Assembly: GCA_958299035.1 (NCBI GenBank)
Contig: CATQJL010000112.1
Span: 64,325,117 to 64,389,116 of the forward strand
Direction of reading: 5' to 3'
DNA length: 64,000 bases
Source of the DNA: Cylicocyclus nassatus
Lineage: Eukaryota; Nematoda; Chromadorea; Rhabditida; Strongylidae
Part shown: positions 23,481 through 35,236 of the stretch, in pieces
Layout of the letters: each line of letters opens with the position of its first letter
Numbering within the stretch: position 1 is the stretch's first letter
Position numbers and translations under genes: made by a program
The notes under the pieces: model-generated
The model's input: only the letters and a program-made list of their open reading frames with translations
Databases searched by the model: none
Told to the model about the DNA's origin: nothing

Positions 23481-24587
23481 AAAAATCATAAGACACTTTA
23501 ATAGTAAGTTTTTTCATAACTGCGTGAGGAATGTTTGTAGACATGTTGGTAAAGTCAGTTGAAAAATTTTAAATCATTTGCATGGATTTGCATTAGTTTT
23601 GCCGATATGTTTATATCTTTGGTTGACCAGTATGTAGTAATACATCTTTTGTTACGTCTTAATGCAGTAACATAATTGAAAAGTAATTTCTAAGAGTCTT
23701 GAAAATATTCATGACTTTAATTAAGAAATTCTTCATCCTACTATCAAACACCAGTGATAAATCTAAATTTTGTAGGGTTTTTTGTGTTATGAAGGAATGC
23801 AAATATACAGTAACTGCCGAAAAGTTGTAAACAAGTTGCCCTTCTTTTTTCAGCGTTCTTTTTCGGATGGGAAACCAGGATGAAAAATGATTGGATTGCA
23901 TGAGGTGATAGTGCTCTTTAAGTGCTACAGCCAACACGTTGCGCTTTCTGGAAAAAATTCTTAAAATCTTTTTCTGAAAAAAGTCCAAAAATGGCCGCGT
24001 CACAATGTCGCGGACAGTAATTCTTTCGCGAAAATTTTCTTTTAGGTCTTTTTTGGAGCAAAAACAAAAGTTTTTCGGACAGGTAAGCATACTATATCAT
24101 AGAGCTCGTCGAGGACATTAGTCAGGTAGTGGTTACTTCCAAAAAACCCAAGCTTGAATTTTATTTTGCTTTTTTTTAAAATAACTTCTAATTACCTTTC
24201 TCGAGCCAAATTTCTTCACATGAAAACCTATTCAAAACATCCTAACAAAGCTGTTCAGATAAAATGGATGCACTTTGCCACCCTCTATGCATCGGACGCG
24301 TGTTGAGAGTTTCTTGGCTGAAAATGGCCTTTGGCAGTGCTTGCACATGACTCCACCTGCACCTCACCACTGACGTGTACCGCTTTGCAGGCTTGTAACT
24401 CGGCATGCAGTCAATATTTGAGCCTGCGATTAGGCTCATTCGAAAGAACATGATTTCCTCGACGCGACAGTTTGCAAATGAGTTGAGTTTGGGAAGACCC
24501 GGAGTTGACGGAGGGGGTAAAAAAGTACAGCTTCAAAGGTGATTGGAGTGAAGGCTCTAATGCTCTTATGCAGTCACTGTATACTAC

Positions 24588-25567
24588 AGGTTGATGCATA
24601 ATTCCTGCACCAAAATAGGTGCAGACCGCTATAATCTGGTAAAATCCTATATCCCAAATAGGATTCGATACATCATTAGATAGAGCAAACCTAGCTCTAC
24701 AAGATAGTGCTCGAAAATCTGCACCAGCTTTGATCCACGCGAAGTTTTGAGCCGAAAACTGAAAAAAACCATGCGTTCGAAAACCTTAAGACCAATCAAA
24801 ACAGAACTGTAACTTTGTTCAAAGGCTCCTACAAAATGTCTTTCTTGCTCACGCGTAGACATTCCACGTAAGGCATTTATCTATGCGGTTGCTGTATTTT
24901 CTTCCCAGCTAGACGATGAGAAAACGAATTTTTTCATGTTTTTGCCAAATTAGTGCTGAGATGTTCTGGAACCAACAGTTGTATAGTACATGCCGTTAGC
25001 AGTAAAACTTTACATTTTCAGCCTTCTAGAACAGCTAATACACGAGAAATGACGAGCCTAGTTTTTCTTATCCAAATTTTTTCTTGCCTAGTTGTTAAAA
25101 TTCAATATTTCTCGTAAACCAGCTGCTGTGAAGAGCTGAAAATTCACACTCACGCTTCTAAGGACCTATAGTATACAACTGTCAGTGCTAGAATATCGCA
25201 GCATTGTTTTGGGAAAAACACGAAAAACTTCGTTTTCTCATCGTCTAGTTGGGAAAAAAATGCAGCAACCGAATAGATATATGTCTTATGTGGAATGTCT
25301 ACGCGTGAGCAAGATATAATTTTTCTAGAAGCTTTTTGAACGAAGTTACAATCCTGTTTTGATTGGTCTTAAGGTTTTCGAAAGCATGGTTTTTTTTAGT
25401 TTTCGGCTCAAAACTTCGCGTGGATCAAAGCTGGTGCAGATTTTTGAGCACTATCTTATAGATAGGTTTGCTCTCTATTGATGTATCGAATCCTATTTGG
25501 AATGTAGGATTATACCAAATTATTGCGGCCTGTATCTATTTTGGTGCAGGAATTATGCATCAACCTA
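24588..25567. mobile_element. mariner-type foldback element, about 980 bases
   Basis: Left end AGGTTGATGCATAATTCCTG followed by CACCAAAATA; the right end is the inverse, ending GCATCAACCTAATA. The arms pair along most of their length, including GATAGAGCAAACCTAGCTCT against AGATAGGTTTGCTCTCT, meeting near 25080. Confidence 0.85.
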
Positions 25568-25592
25568 ATAGTAATTGTAACAGTATGTGATA

Positions 25593-27373
25593 TACAGTGC
25601 TGGACATAATTATAGGGACACTCTAGAAATCGTCGTAATTTTCGTTCTTGTCAGTGAATCTCTCGAAACTTTGCTTTATGGTGCGCATGTAAGCCTACCA
25701 TAAATCCTCAGAACGGCTTTCAATCCCGTTGATTTCGAACGGAGAGAAATGGAAAAAATCGAAAAAGCCTCTTCTGCAAGCTGGACATAATTATAAGGAC
25801 ACCTGGCCTTTTTAAACATTATGGCATTTCTTGACTCCCAAATTTTTTTGTAGAGTTACATCCCAGGGTATGAAACTTTTGCAGCACCTAGAACCTGTCA
25901 TGCTACTCAAGGAAAGATGATCCTTGCATTTTTCGTTTCCAAAGGCATCAGAAGTCAAACTGCGTCAACAAACAGCTGGTTTGAGGAGTCTTCAAGCCCG
26001 CATTCATTTCAAATGGCAATCCTGGAATACACTTAGCCTTTTTGATAGATAAGGTGAAGAGCGCTTTCGTAAACTCCGCGTAATCGCTGATATTGACAAT
26101 CAGACTCCAACCTCACCATAGGGTTGTCGCGCTTTTGCACCACAAAACTCGATTTTCAAGTTGCAGAAAACGCTGCAATGTAGCCGCAACAATACACGTA
26201 CAACAATAAACTTGTGTGCCTAGTCAGGAAAAAAATTCGGGGTTGCACATTCTGGTTCGCCGCAGTTGTCATCCGTTGAGAGTTGAGTCGAGCACCCTGC
26301 ACAATCATATCCAACTCAAATCAAGAAATCGAACAGGAGACCGCTTGAAACTTCAAAAGCTTTTGCACCACAAAACTCACTTTCCAATGTTCGTGAAGCG
26401 ATGGACTCGATTTATTACATTGTCTACATGGGAATGCATCTTTTGCAACAACTTTTAGATTTTTTCTAGTGCTGCAGTTGCCATTTAGATCTGATATACT
26501 TTCAACGAAAATTCTTTGCGAGCAGTAGATTCAACATAATCACAAATCTCACTACTTTATTCTCTGTTTCATGTCGCATTTTGCGCGGTAGCTGAGATTA
26601 GCAAGATTTTGAAGTTTCAAGCGGTCTCCTGTTCGATTTCTTGATTTGAGTTGGATATGATTGTGCAGGGTGCTCGACTCAACTCTCAACGGATGACAAC
26701 TGCGGCGAACCAGAATGTGCAACCCCGAATTTTTTTCCTGACTAGGCACACAAGTTTATTGTTGTACGTGTATTGTTGCGGCTACATTGCAGCGTTTTCT
26801 GCAACTTGAAAATCGAGTTTTGTGGTGCAAAAGCGCGACAACCCTATGGTGAGGTTGGAGTCTGATTGTCAATATCAGCGATTACGCGGAGTTTACGAAG
26901 CGCTCTTCACCTTATCTATCAAAAAGGCTAAGTGTATTCCAGGATTGCCATTTGAAATGAATGCGGGCTTGAAGACTCCTCAAACCAGCTGTTTGTTGAC
27001 GCAGTTTGACTTCTGATGCCTTTGGAAACGAAAAATGCAAGGATCATCTTTCCTTGAGTAGCATGACAGGTCCTAGGTGCTGCAAAAGTTTCAAATTCTG
27101 GGATGTAACTCAACAAAAAAAAATTTGGAAGTCAAGAAATGCGATAATGTTTAAAAAGGCCAGGTGTCCTTATAATTATGTCCAGCTTGTAAAACAGGCT
27201 TTTTCGATTTTTTCCATTTTTCTCCGTTCGAAATCAACGGGATTGAAAGCCGTTCTGAGGATTTATGGTAGGCTTACATGCGCACCATACAGCAAAGTTT
27301 CCGACAGATTCACTGACAAGAACGAAAATTACGACGATTTCTAGAGTGTCCTATAATTATATCCAGCACTGTA
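25593..27373. mobile_element. Tc1-like foldback element of about 1.78 kb
   Basis: Ends TACAGTGCTGGACATAATTA and its inverse TAATTATATCCAGCACTGTA, with TA flanks. The two arms are nearly identical inverted copies of about 730 bases or more. In each, the segment encoding MPSQEKNSGLHILVRRSCHP appears once (26216 on plus, 26749 on minus) and stays open for about 50 codons. The open segment has no domain I recognise. A diverged relative is at 41342-42793. Confidence 0.85.
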
Positions 27374-27497
27374 TAAAGTTTGCAAGAATGTTTGAAGCGT
27401 TTACGTCTAGCGACTACAGACATTGAATCGTTTCCCAATGTGGAACAAATATTGTTTGTAGAAGTATAATTGTCGATATTCATCCCATTTTTTAATA

Positions 27498-28512
27498 TTA
27501 AGTTGTCCCGAAAGTTTTGTCCGTTTTTTCAACCTATCATAAAAACGCGTGGAACGAATTAGGGAAACGCTCTAAGCACTATTCGACGCATCTTTTCCTT
27601 CTCTTTCTAACTCTTATGCTTCCATGCCGATTAATCTTTTGTTCACTGACATAAACGCCGAATTTCAAACACATGATTTTTACTATGTCCAAGTTTGGCA
27701 ATTTTTCTCAATCTTTATTTTTGACTTTCGGAAAAACTTTGGCAACAGTTAGATAAAGCAAAAGGGCAATATAATGCAATTTTGCGGCATCTATAACCAG
27801 CCTTGAAAATTTTTTAAAATTATTTTTCTGATCCTCTCAAATTCCACTTTTGGTGATGCCAAAAGCCAGAGATCATGAAACGGCGCACAACTAAGGTGTT
27901 ATTCAATGCAGTTTTCCTCCTCTTTCCTGTGAGTGTATTTTTTCTCCAATTTGCGGGGTTTTGGCGATAAACTTTTCATAATTCTTGAATTTGAGCCCAC
28001 CCCAGCGTGTACACGTAAAATGCAAAATTTTATATTTCGAAGCGGTAAACGCTCGTTTGCTTCGTAAAAATAGTGAATAATCGTAATCGGTTTTTGAAAT
28101 CTTCAAAATCCGCTGATTTGTTAGTGTTCAAGGCGTTTCTGTATTTTAGAACTTCGCAAAAGTGAAGACTTTTGAAAAAATTATCTTTAAAAATATTGAA
28201 AAGCCAGCTAGATAAGCCAAACAATTGCATTGCATTGCCCTTTGTTTACTCTATCTGAGGGCTATCAAAGGTCTTCCAAAAGTTGAAAATGAAGATTTTG
28301 AAAAGTTGTCAAACTTGGACATAGTAAAAAACCATGGGTTCGAAATTTCGGCGTTTATCTCAGTGAGCAAAAGAGTAATCGGCATGCGGGCTTAACAGTT
28401 AGAAAGAGGAGGAAAAGATGCGTCGGGTAGTGCTTAGAGCGTTTCCCTATCTTTGTTCCACGTATTTTTATGATAGGTTGAAAAAACGGACAAAACTTTC
28501 AGGACAACCTAA
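27498..28512. mobile_element. mariner-type foldback element, about 1.0 kb
   Basis: Ends TTAAGTTGTCCCGAAAGTTT and the inverse AAACTTTCAGGACAACCTAA, with TA on both sides. The arms pair around a midpoint near 28005. The interior order (TTTTCCTTCTCTTTCTAACT, TTTTTACTATGTCCAAGTTT) is shared with the 45823, 47881 and 61199 elements despite different end sequences. Confidence 0.88.
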
Positions 28513-28549
28513 TATATCAAGAAGTCCTTTGCAGATTATTCCTTAATTG

Positions 28550-29000
28550 GAACTGGCGTTATCAAAAGAGCAGAAAATGAAATATTTTTTGTATAATAAA
28601 TTCGCAACTAATTTCTGTTTTGCTGATTATTCCAAATAGTTTATATCTTTATGAGATAGAATGAGCGGTAGGTGAAGTTTTGTACCCTTATCGAGTAGCT
28701 TGTATATAGAGTAATTACTGAAAATATTGGTATCCCCAGTTCCACATGGCTCCACAATGTAGCAGAAATTTTTTCACAAGTACAAGGTATTTGATAGCTA
28801 TCTAAAGTAGTAAGATTATTGAGAAATTTGTTATAACCAAACATTATGGAAGATATGTGCTTAGGATATGTATAATCAACTCTATACGGTGTATATACTG
28901 CTTATCACTGTGAAATTATCAAAAAAAAATGATCTGGGGATTGTTGATAATTTTGTTAACATTATAGGAATCCAAAATACTATGGTGATATGGTAGCTTG
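28550..29000. other. intergenic, no feature seen
   Basis: AT-rich sequence between two transposons with no supported coding segment. Confidence 0.4.
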
Positions 29001-29003
29001 ATA

Positions 29004-29619
29004 TTAACACGTTGACGACAGTGCCGCGCAATGGTGCGCGGCTGGCAGTCTGTCCCTGTGGACGACGCCGCGCAATGGTGCGCGGCAGGCAGTCTGTCCC
29101 TGTGGACGACGCCGCGCAATGGTGCGCGGCGGCCTTAATTTCAATACTATCTGTCCAATCCTCTCAGTTTTTGTTCATATAATCAACATAGGCTCAGATA
29201 TACTTTATGTATTAGCTCCGCCCCTTTTGGCAAACTCTACCCACTCCTATGCCTCCCACAAGAGCCATTTTTGTTCATAAAAAGCATGGATGAGGCCGTA
29301 AATGAACGCAAAGACCTCAAACAACTTTCAGCCAGGCCCCGCACACCTTCAGGCAAGCTCCGCCCCTAAGTGGCAAGCTCCGCCCACTTTTCAAAAATGC
29401 CGGAATTTGCCCAAATTCATTGATTTTGGGCAATTTCCAGCATTTTTGAAAAGTGGGCGGGGCTTGCCAAAAGTGGGCGGAGCCGCCCCGCCCACCTGCA
29501 TTTTTGTATCTCACGCATAGATGCATGCATACATACATGCAGGCAGCTGTGAAAGTGCCGGGAAACGGTTCGTCCACAGGGACAGACCTTCAAAAAATGG
29601 CTCGTCGTCAACGTGTTAA
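29004..29619. mobile_element. piggyBac-like MITE with TTAA ends
   Basis: Starts TTAACACGTTGACGAC and ends with the inverse GTCGTCAACGTGTTAA. TTAA at both edges is the piggyBac target duplication. A second inverted pair, CTGTCCCTGTGGACGA and CGTCCACAGGGACAGA, sits just inside. It contains the tandem repeat at 29022-29127 and a hairpin at about 29345-29490 (AAGTGGGCGG). Confidence 0.85.
29022..29127 (+). repeat. 44-base tandem repeat, about 2.4 copies
   Basis: Unit GCCGCGCAATGGTGCGCGGC followed by AGGCAGTCTGTCCCTGTGGA and CGAC. Each unit contains its own short GCCGCGC/GCGCGGC inverted repeat. It lies within the left end of the piggyBac-like element. Confidence 0.85.
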
Positions 29620-29825
29620 TATACTTTTTAGTTCTCAAACTTGTTTTATCATGCTTAGCGGAATGAAAGTGACATAGGGTACTGCATAACATCAGCTTTT
29701 CTGTAGTGTTGAGGTTTGATATGTGGGGTTAGTAGTCTATGTTTATCAGGTTAGCATCAAAGTATTTTGCCTTAGTTTTGAGAAATTTATAGAGTTCAGA
29801 ACTTCAACGACTTGTTTTCATAGGG

Positions 29826-30360
29826 TTGTTTCATACTGCCGCACTGACTGCAGCAGTCTGCACTGACCGCAGCAGACTGCAGCAGACTGCAGCTGACTGC
29901 ACTGACTGCAGCAGACTGCAGCAGACTGCAGCAGACTGCAGCTGACCGCAATGAACGCAACGACCGCAGCGGCTGTAACATGCAGGCGGAGAGGATAAAT
30001 AGTTGTGGTTTAAACAAACAACAACAATATATACGTAAAAGCAAAAGACAACACGGTTTAGAATGTTACAAAACAGGTATATGCAGTGATAGGAGGAATT
30101 AGAACAGATACGAACATACCAAAAAAACTATCGCCAAAATTTGATTGAGAAGGGATTCTGAGGGAACTTATGATCTTCTTATGCGTAAATCACGCTGTTT
30201 TGGTAATCGCGGTTGTTTTCTTTTAAGAAAAGAGGCTGCGACCAGTGCGGTCAGTGCGGTCAGCTGCAGTCAGCTGCAGTCTGCTGCAGTCTGCTGCAGT
30301 CAGTGCAGTCAGCTGCAGTCTGCTGCAGTCTGCTGCAGTCAGTGCGGCAGTCTGAAACCA
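29826..30360. mobile_element. MITE with CTGCAG-rich inverted arms
   Basis: Ends TTGTTTCATACTGCCGCACT and TGGTTTCAGACTGCCGCACT (read inward) with arms of about 115 bases made of reiterated CTGCAGCAGA/CTGCAGCTGA units. The two arms (29836-29950 and 30240-30352) are inverted. About 290 bases of ordinary sequence lies between them. Confidence 0.8.
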
Positions 30361-30629
30361 TGTACATCTTTAATGATGTCGAGTTGTGTGCTGTTCGCAA
30401 TTGTTTTCTTTTCATGGCGTCCTCTGTTCGTCCCATCTTTTAGAATTTTCAGTCTAAAATACGACGATTTATACAAAAGTGGATTGTTAATATAAGATAA
30501 ATTACTATACCACTTGATATTGTCATTCAAACCAAAGGGAAATGCCATCAGTACTTTAAACCAAAAACAGTTCTTTGTCCGTGAGGACTGCAACATCCAC
30601 GTTCAAAGAAATTATCTAAAGATAAGATA

Positions 30630-30857
30630 CAGGGCTTATCAAACGTAGTGTCTCTTGCATCAGCATCTCCACTCCCGTGCTGGACTCTGCATCTCTTCTG
30701 TGAACATGCTCTCTGATCACTTTCCGTGGGAGGCGAGCGTGAAGGTAGAGCCTCAATCGATTTGAAGTGAATACAGAGCATGTTCGCGGAATAGCGGCAG
30801 AGTCCAGCGCGGGAGTGGAGATGCTGGTGCAAACGACACTGAGTTTGATAAGCCCTG
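30630..30857. mobile_element. MITE with CAGGGCTTATCAAAC ends
   Basis: 228 bases. Ends CAGGGCTTATCAAACGTAGT and the inverse GTTTGATAAGCCCTG. The subterminal pair CATCTCCACTCCCG / CGGGAGTGGAGATG is also inverted. The end resembles that of 44898-45104. It interrupts the 3' side of the second Penelope-like remnant. Confidence 0.82.
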
Positions 30858-31271
30858 TGATAAACTTGATATCTCCACTAATACAATTTCCCTCTTGAAA
30901 GTGCTTGTATAAAATCTTTCCTTTCTTCCCTTTATCTATGAAACTCAATTGCTCCTTAAACTTTGGTTTCGTTTTCGAGTGGTGATGCCTACATATTGTA
31001 ATTCACATCTAACGGAAATGATACAATCCACTACATTTTTTGTTTGGCACTTAGCAGTTGGCGTTGTACACGTATTGGTTTTTGATCCAGTTGTTTTAGA
31101 AATAATAAAGCTCTGCTGAACAAGAATATTATCACAAGCATAACAATTGTCATTGCATTTAGTGCCCTGAATATTATTACCAAAATTCAATAGGTTATAT
31201 GTGCTCACCTTAGATTTATGAAATGTTCTAAGCCTAGGTCTAAGGTACTGAATGGCGCAACCCATTACCAA
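30858..31271 (-). pseudogene. second Penelope-like GIY-YIG remnant
   Basis: Minus-strand segments read CQTKNVVDCIISVRCELQYV then GITTRKRNQSLRSN, and after a stop and frame change GKKGKILYKHFQEGNC and ISGDIKFITGLIK. Upstream are paired cysteines (CNDNCYACDN). This is the linker and GIY-YIG region of a Penelope-like element of a different lineage from that at 14.6 kb (NVV..LQYVG type). It is broken and cut off by the MITE at 30630-30857. Confidence 0.65.
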
Positions 31272-32580
31272 AGGGAAGATTACTTAAGAGTCTTGGAAAG
31301 TTTGCTTCCTATGGGCGGCACTCCCAAGGGTTAATAATATACCGGAGGCGCAGCCACTTACCCTTTCGTGCCAGTGACCACTTGTGTGACGCCATCGGTA
31401 TATTATGTGCAAAAGTGCAAAAAAAGAAAGTTAAATGTGAGGTGCAAAAAATGATAAAAATCAAATTGGGACTACGGTGATACAACCTGACTCCTATGCG
31501 AAAATCAATGGTAATCTAAATTAGGGCTTTTATTTGAAAGTTATTGTGCTGTAACAATGAGTTAGGAGAAGGTGCTCTAATGCTAATCGTAGATCAAAAA
31601 CTTTGGCTGTGTATCTGCGTGTCAACTGTCAAATTGGCCAAAATGTTTTCGAAACTATTGTTCTAGTTTTGTCAGTCGTTTCCTTTGCCTATGTCTATTA
31701 CTTCATTCGTTTATACATGTTCTCAAACGTAATGCTTTGATTACAGGTTATGGATACAAAGGAAGGTAAAGAAAATATAAAGAAAACCTTCAAGGGCGTG
31801 TACTGACGGAGTATATACGAATATCAATTTCAATCCGGATGAAGGCTGAATGTAGTCTAGTGATAAACAGGATGATCGACGTAGTTGGGTAAGTTTACTA
31901 AGGTTTACTAAAAACTTTAAGTACAAAAAATGGTCCAAACTTCTTAGTTTTTGTGAGTACTTGCGTAGGATCCATACCCCTTAACTTGGCCTCGTGCTAG
32001 TGGATTAGGGCAAATTTAATGGCTATCTTGGTAAGCTATATGGTATTAACACTTCTTCTCAAATAACATAGGTGAAAGTCACGTATCCTTTTTGGACCTG
32101 GTTTAGACCATAGGAAAAAATAATCTATCTGATACAATGCTGAGAATAACACACAAATTTTGTTCGTCTAGGAAAAAAACAATGCGGCAGACGGATTTGA
32201 ACAAACTTTGGTGAGGTTGTGAAATTAACTATGGAAATGGAACTAATAATATATGTTTAGTTTGCACTTGCAAAACAAAGTAAAATCGATGTAGGCCGTT
32301 AAAATGAGAATCCTCCCGATATGTGAGTGACACGTGACAAATCAGAAATAAAAGGTGTGGGAGAGGTGAGTAATGCAATATAACTAATATATAATCAACA
32401 TGAGCTTATTTCTGTTCAATCCGGTTATATTGTGCATGCGATTAAGGACTGACACCGAAGACTGGCAAGGATTGCCGCTCGAACGATTATTGGACATCCG
32501 CCTTAGTAAACAAAAAGAGGTGGTCTTTTTTGGAACCAAGTATATCAAATTCAAAGTATATCGAACGTAAGTAGATTGAA
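31272..32580. other. intergenic, no gene recognised
   Basis: Contains a short inverted pair TAATATACCGGAGGCG / CGCCATCGGTATATTA at about 31333-31405, perhaps a small MITE. Nothing else is supported. Confidence 0.35.
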
Positions 32581-32583
32581 TAG

Positions 32584-32864
32584 CAGAGTACATTAGCACT
32601 TGGTCCGTTGGACCTTCCCGGACTAGAACCGGAAAAGGCGCAGGAAAAGAAACCAGAAAAAGAATTTGTGGAAATAAAAAGGCAAAATGGAAAAGAAAAT
32701 GAAAGTGAAGGAGCCCGAGTTTCTTATCCAGTTCACAGTTAGTCTTAATAACTTGCAACTACTAAGTGGTTTAGGTGCGTGCGCAGAAAAGAACCGCTGA
32801 TGAAGACCGCTTTGTATTGCCACGAAAAGTGAAGAGGACCACGCAGGATAAGATTGCGAAATAA
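32584..32864 (+). CDS. two candidate exons of an unidentified gene or relic
   Basis: An open segment at 32584-32742 follows an AG-type acceptor and reads PEKAQEKKPEKEFVEIKRQ, strongly charged with clean codon use. A second segment, 32775-32864, follows the acceptor GTGGTTTAG and reads VRAQKRTADEDRFVLPRKVK then RTTQDKIAK and a stop. A 56-base intron at 32719-32774 (GTTTCT..TTTAG) would join them in frame, although the donor is weak. The composition is that of a basic, disordered protein tail. I recognise no domain. It may equally be part of a retroelement ORF1. Confidence 0.28.
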
Positions 32865-32900
32865 TGAACTCGAATGTAGGGTTGAGCCAGAGTGTGCCGC

Positions 32901-33116
32901 GTACAGTCTGTCCCAATCGGGATTAGGCCGAACCGTTGGCGTAAATTTGCGCGCTCACAGCGCTAAGCGTTTGCGCTGCACATGCGCGCTGTCGGAGAGA
33001 GCGAGGAGACCGAAGAGGGAACAGACAAGCTGGCCGTGGGCGTGACCGCAAAACCCTAGCGACGCGAACTCGCGCCATGCCAATTTTGGCCTGTTTGGGA
33101 TTGGGGCAGACTGTAC
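32901..33116. mobile_element. GC-rich MITE, 216 bases
   Basis: Ends GTACAGTCTGTCCCAATC and the inverse GATTGGGGCAGACTGTAC. The interior is GC-rich with GCGC runs, unlike its surroundings. The terminal TA suggests a Tc1/mariner-type target. Confidence 0.8.
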
Positions 33117-33119
33117 GGG

Positions 33120-33995
33120 CGTACGTGACGTACGCAACGTTCGCTCGGTATATTTCACCATAGAATAGGCGGCATACGGCGCGCAAACTGGCCTAACCCG
33201 TAGAAAGCCAGCAAGTTCGCTTTTCTTTTTCAAAAGCGATTTGTTTTGCAGTTACAAGATTTGAATTTTCCATTCTTACATGTTGCCGAAATGAATAGCT
33301 GCTCAGGGCTTCAAAATCGTATTTACAGGCTTACTGGAAAAAGGGAACTAAGTCGTTCTATTTTTCAATAAAATGTTATTGTCGACTGTGTATACATCAA
33401 AAAGCTATCAATTGATAGCAAGGCCAAATGATCTAAGAAAAGCCAATAGGCTAGCCAGTTTGAACTTGCAAAATGGACTATTTCTTGGAATGCTGCTACA
33501 AAATATACAAATGTTTGATTAGAGTTCGAATCAAATATTCCCTCGACATTCTCACTCCCTCGACTTTATGGAATTATGGTGGAATGGTTGTTTCAAAAGC
33601 TCCACCGTATTGAGTACTTATTTTTAGATTTATTTTAGATTTTTTCTAATTTTTATATTTTCTGCTATCTAGACTAATCCAATCTTTGTTATCATTGCTT
33701 GTATTTTAAGAACTCTTTTTTTGCTAGTTTTCTATGCATACTTTCTATGTTTATAATATATGATAAAGTTTTGAGCACTATATAGTATTTCTTAGTAAGC
33801 ACGCTACATTCATTGTTCCTTGTTATAAAGAACTCTATCTTTAATTGTCTCCCTACACATGTCATGACAAACATAACACATCCAGGCTCTTTAGGGAAGC
33901 CTAATCCTGGGCTTATAGCTCTGAGGATTCGATGAACATCAGGTCAATCTTGATTTTTATTTTGTCTACAAGGAAATTGGAAATTCTTGGTGGCC
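33120..33995. other. intergenic, no feature seen
   Basis: AT-rich, no coding segment or repeat that I can support. Confidence 0.35.
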
Positions 33996-33997
33996 TT

Positions 33998-34405
33998 GAA
34001 GGCAGTGTCCGGGCAGAAACTCGACTTTTAAAAAATCAACTTATCTGGGGTTATCCGCAACGCTGAATCCGAAAATCCATATCAGAAAGCACGAAAACGG
34101 CGAGAACATGCATTTTCCAAGCCCTTACATTTCGAAATTTGAGGATCCCCGCCAGGCTAAGACGCAGAGTTGCAAAGAGCGCACGGTTTTTAACTGTGGC
34201 GGCACACGTACTCTGCCGTCTGGCAGGAATTAAAACAGCTCGGAGGACCCCGCCCCGAGGCGTAAGTTTCCCCACTTTGCAATTGTTTTTCTTGCTTTAG
34301 GTCGAACGTTTTATGCTCGCAGTTGCGCGATGTTGTGTCTCAGGGGGGCCAGTCTCACATGGCAGAGAAATCTCAAAACCCCCATCTTGCCCGGACACTG
34401 CCTTT
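33998..34405. mobile_element. inverted-repeat element, GGCAGTGTCCGGGCA ends
   Basis: TTGAAGGCAGTGTCCGGGCA and the inverse TGCCCGGACACTGCCTTTAA bound about 410 bases of unpaired GC-richer sequence. Related terminal words occur at 34523 (AAGGCAGGGTCCAGGA) and 63503 (AAGGCAGCGTCCAGGC). Confidence 0.75.
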
Positions 34406-34522
34406 AATGGCACAAGATTTAACATCGAAAAAAACAAAACTGTAACTGTACTGTAATCAAGCACTTCAAAGAACGAGTTTTTAAAGTACCCATACAATTT
34501 ACAAATATGGCTGCGAAGCTTT

Positions 34523-34840
34523 GAAGGCAGGGTCCAGGAAATGTGGACATATGGATATCTAACGTGGGTAGTAGTTTTGGGCCCTAACTAAGCCACTGTC
34601 CAAGGCAGCTCGGGTGGTGCTCTAGCGGCTAAGATATTCTCCTCGAAACTGAACCCCACAATCGCATTTTACATGGATTCATGGCGCAAATCATTCGCGT
34701 GAGTCCTCGCGCGAAAATGATGGGTTGCGCCATGAATCCGTGCGAAATACGATCTTGAGGTTCCAGTTTGAAGGCCTAAATCTTAGCCGCTAGTGAGTCA
34801 CCTGCGCTGCCGCCTGGGCAGTGCCCTAGTTAGGGCCTCA
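34523..34840. mobile_element. foldback MITE, relative of 63503-63825
   Basis: GGGCCCTAACTAAGCCACTG (34580) pairs with CCTAGTTAGGGCC at 34826. ATTCATGGCGCAAATCATT pairs with ATGATGGGTTGCGCCATGAA around a midpoint near 34700. The same ATTCATGGCGC core occurs at 63660-63725. Confidence 0.7.
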
Positions 34841-35236
34841 AAATTGCTATCCACGTAAAATCCACTTAGCTCCCGATTTGCCTGTACGCTTCCTTTAAGT
34901 GCTACTCCACAGTGAAAGAAACCCTCCTCCTCTTCCTCCCCCCCACCCCTTTGCTCCCTGGGGATTTCGCGAAAATTTTGAATGCCATTATGAATTACAA
35001 GGTTGCGTAAATGCTTGTCATCGCTTCTCCTTCCCCTAATTTTTGAGGTACTGCGTCTGTTAAAACTCTGCAAAGCATGTTGACAACGTTTCTAAGAGGA
35101 GTTACGCCAGTACTTCAGTTCGGAAAAACTTTTGCTACCTTTCCTTCCCACAGAATTTTTTCACCTGTTAGTTTGTCCAAAAAAAAGAATTAAATTGCGT
35201 TTTTTTGACCGATGCATAAAACGTCTAATAGGATTG

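Noticed and set aside
26216..26458. Open frame MPSQEKNSG.. as a host gene
   Set aside because: The identical segment occurs inverted in the other arm of the Tc1-like foldback, so it is repeat-derived.
29022..29127. CRISPR-like array
   Set aside because: The unit repeats include the would-be spacers, there are only about 2.4 units, and they lie inside a piggyBac-like MITE in eukaryotic DNA.
29796..30044. Serine/cysteine/leucine-rich repeat protein (CSLLQSAAV)
   Set aside because: It is a translation of the CTGCAG repeat arms of a MITE; the inverse arm gives the matching frame at 30145-30495.
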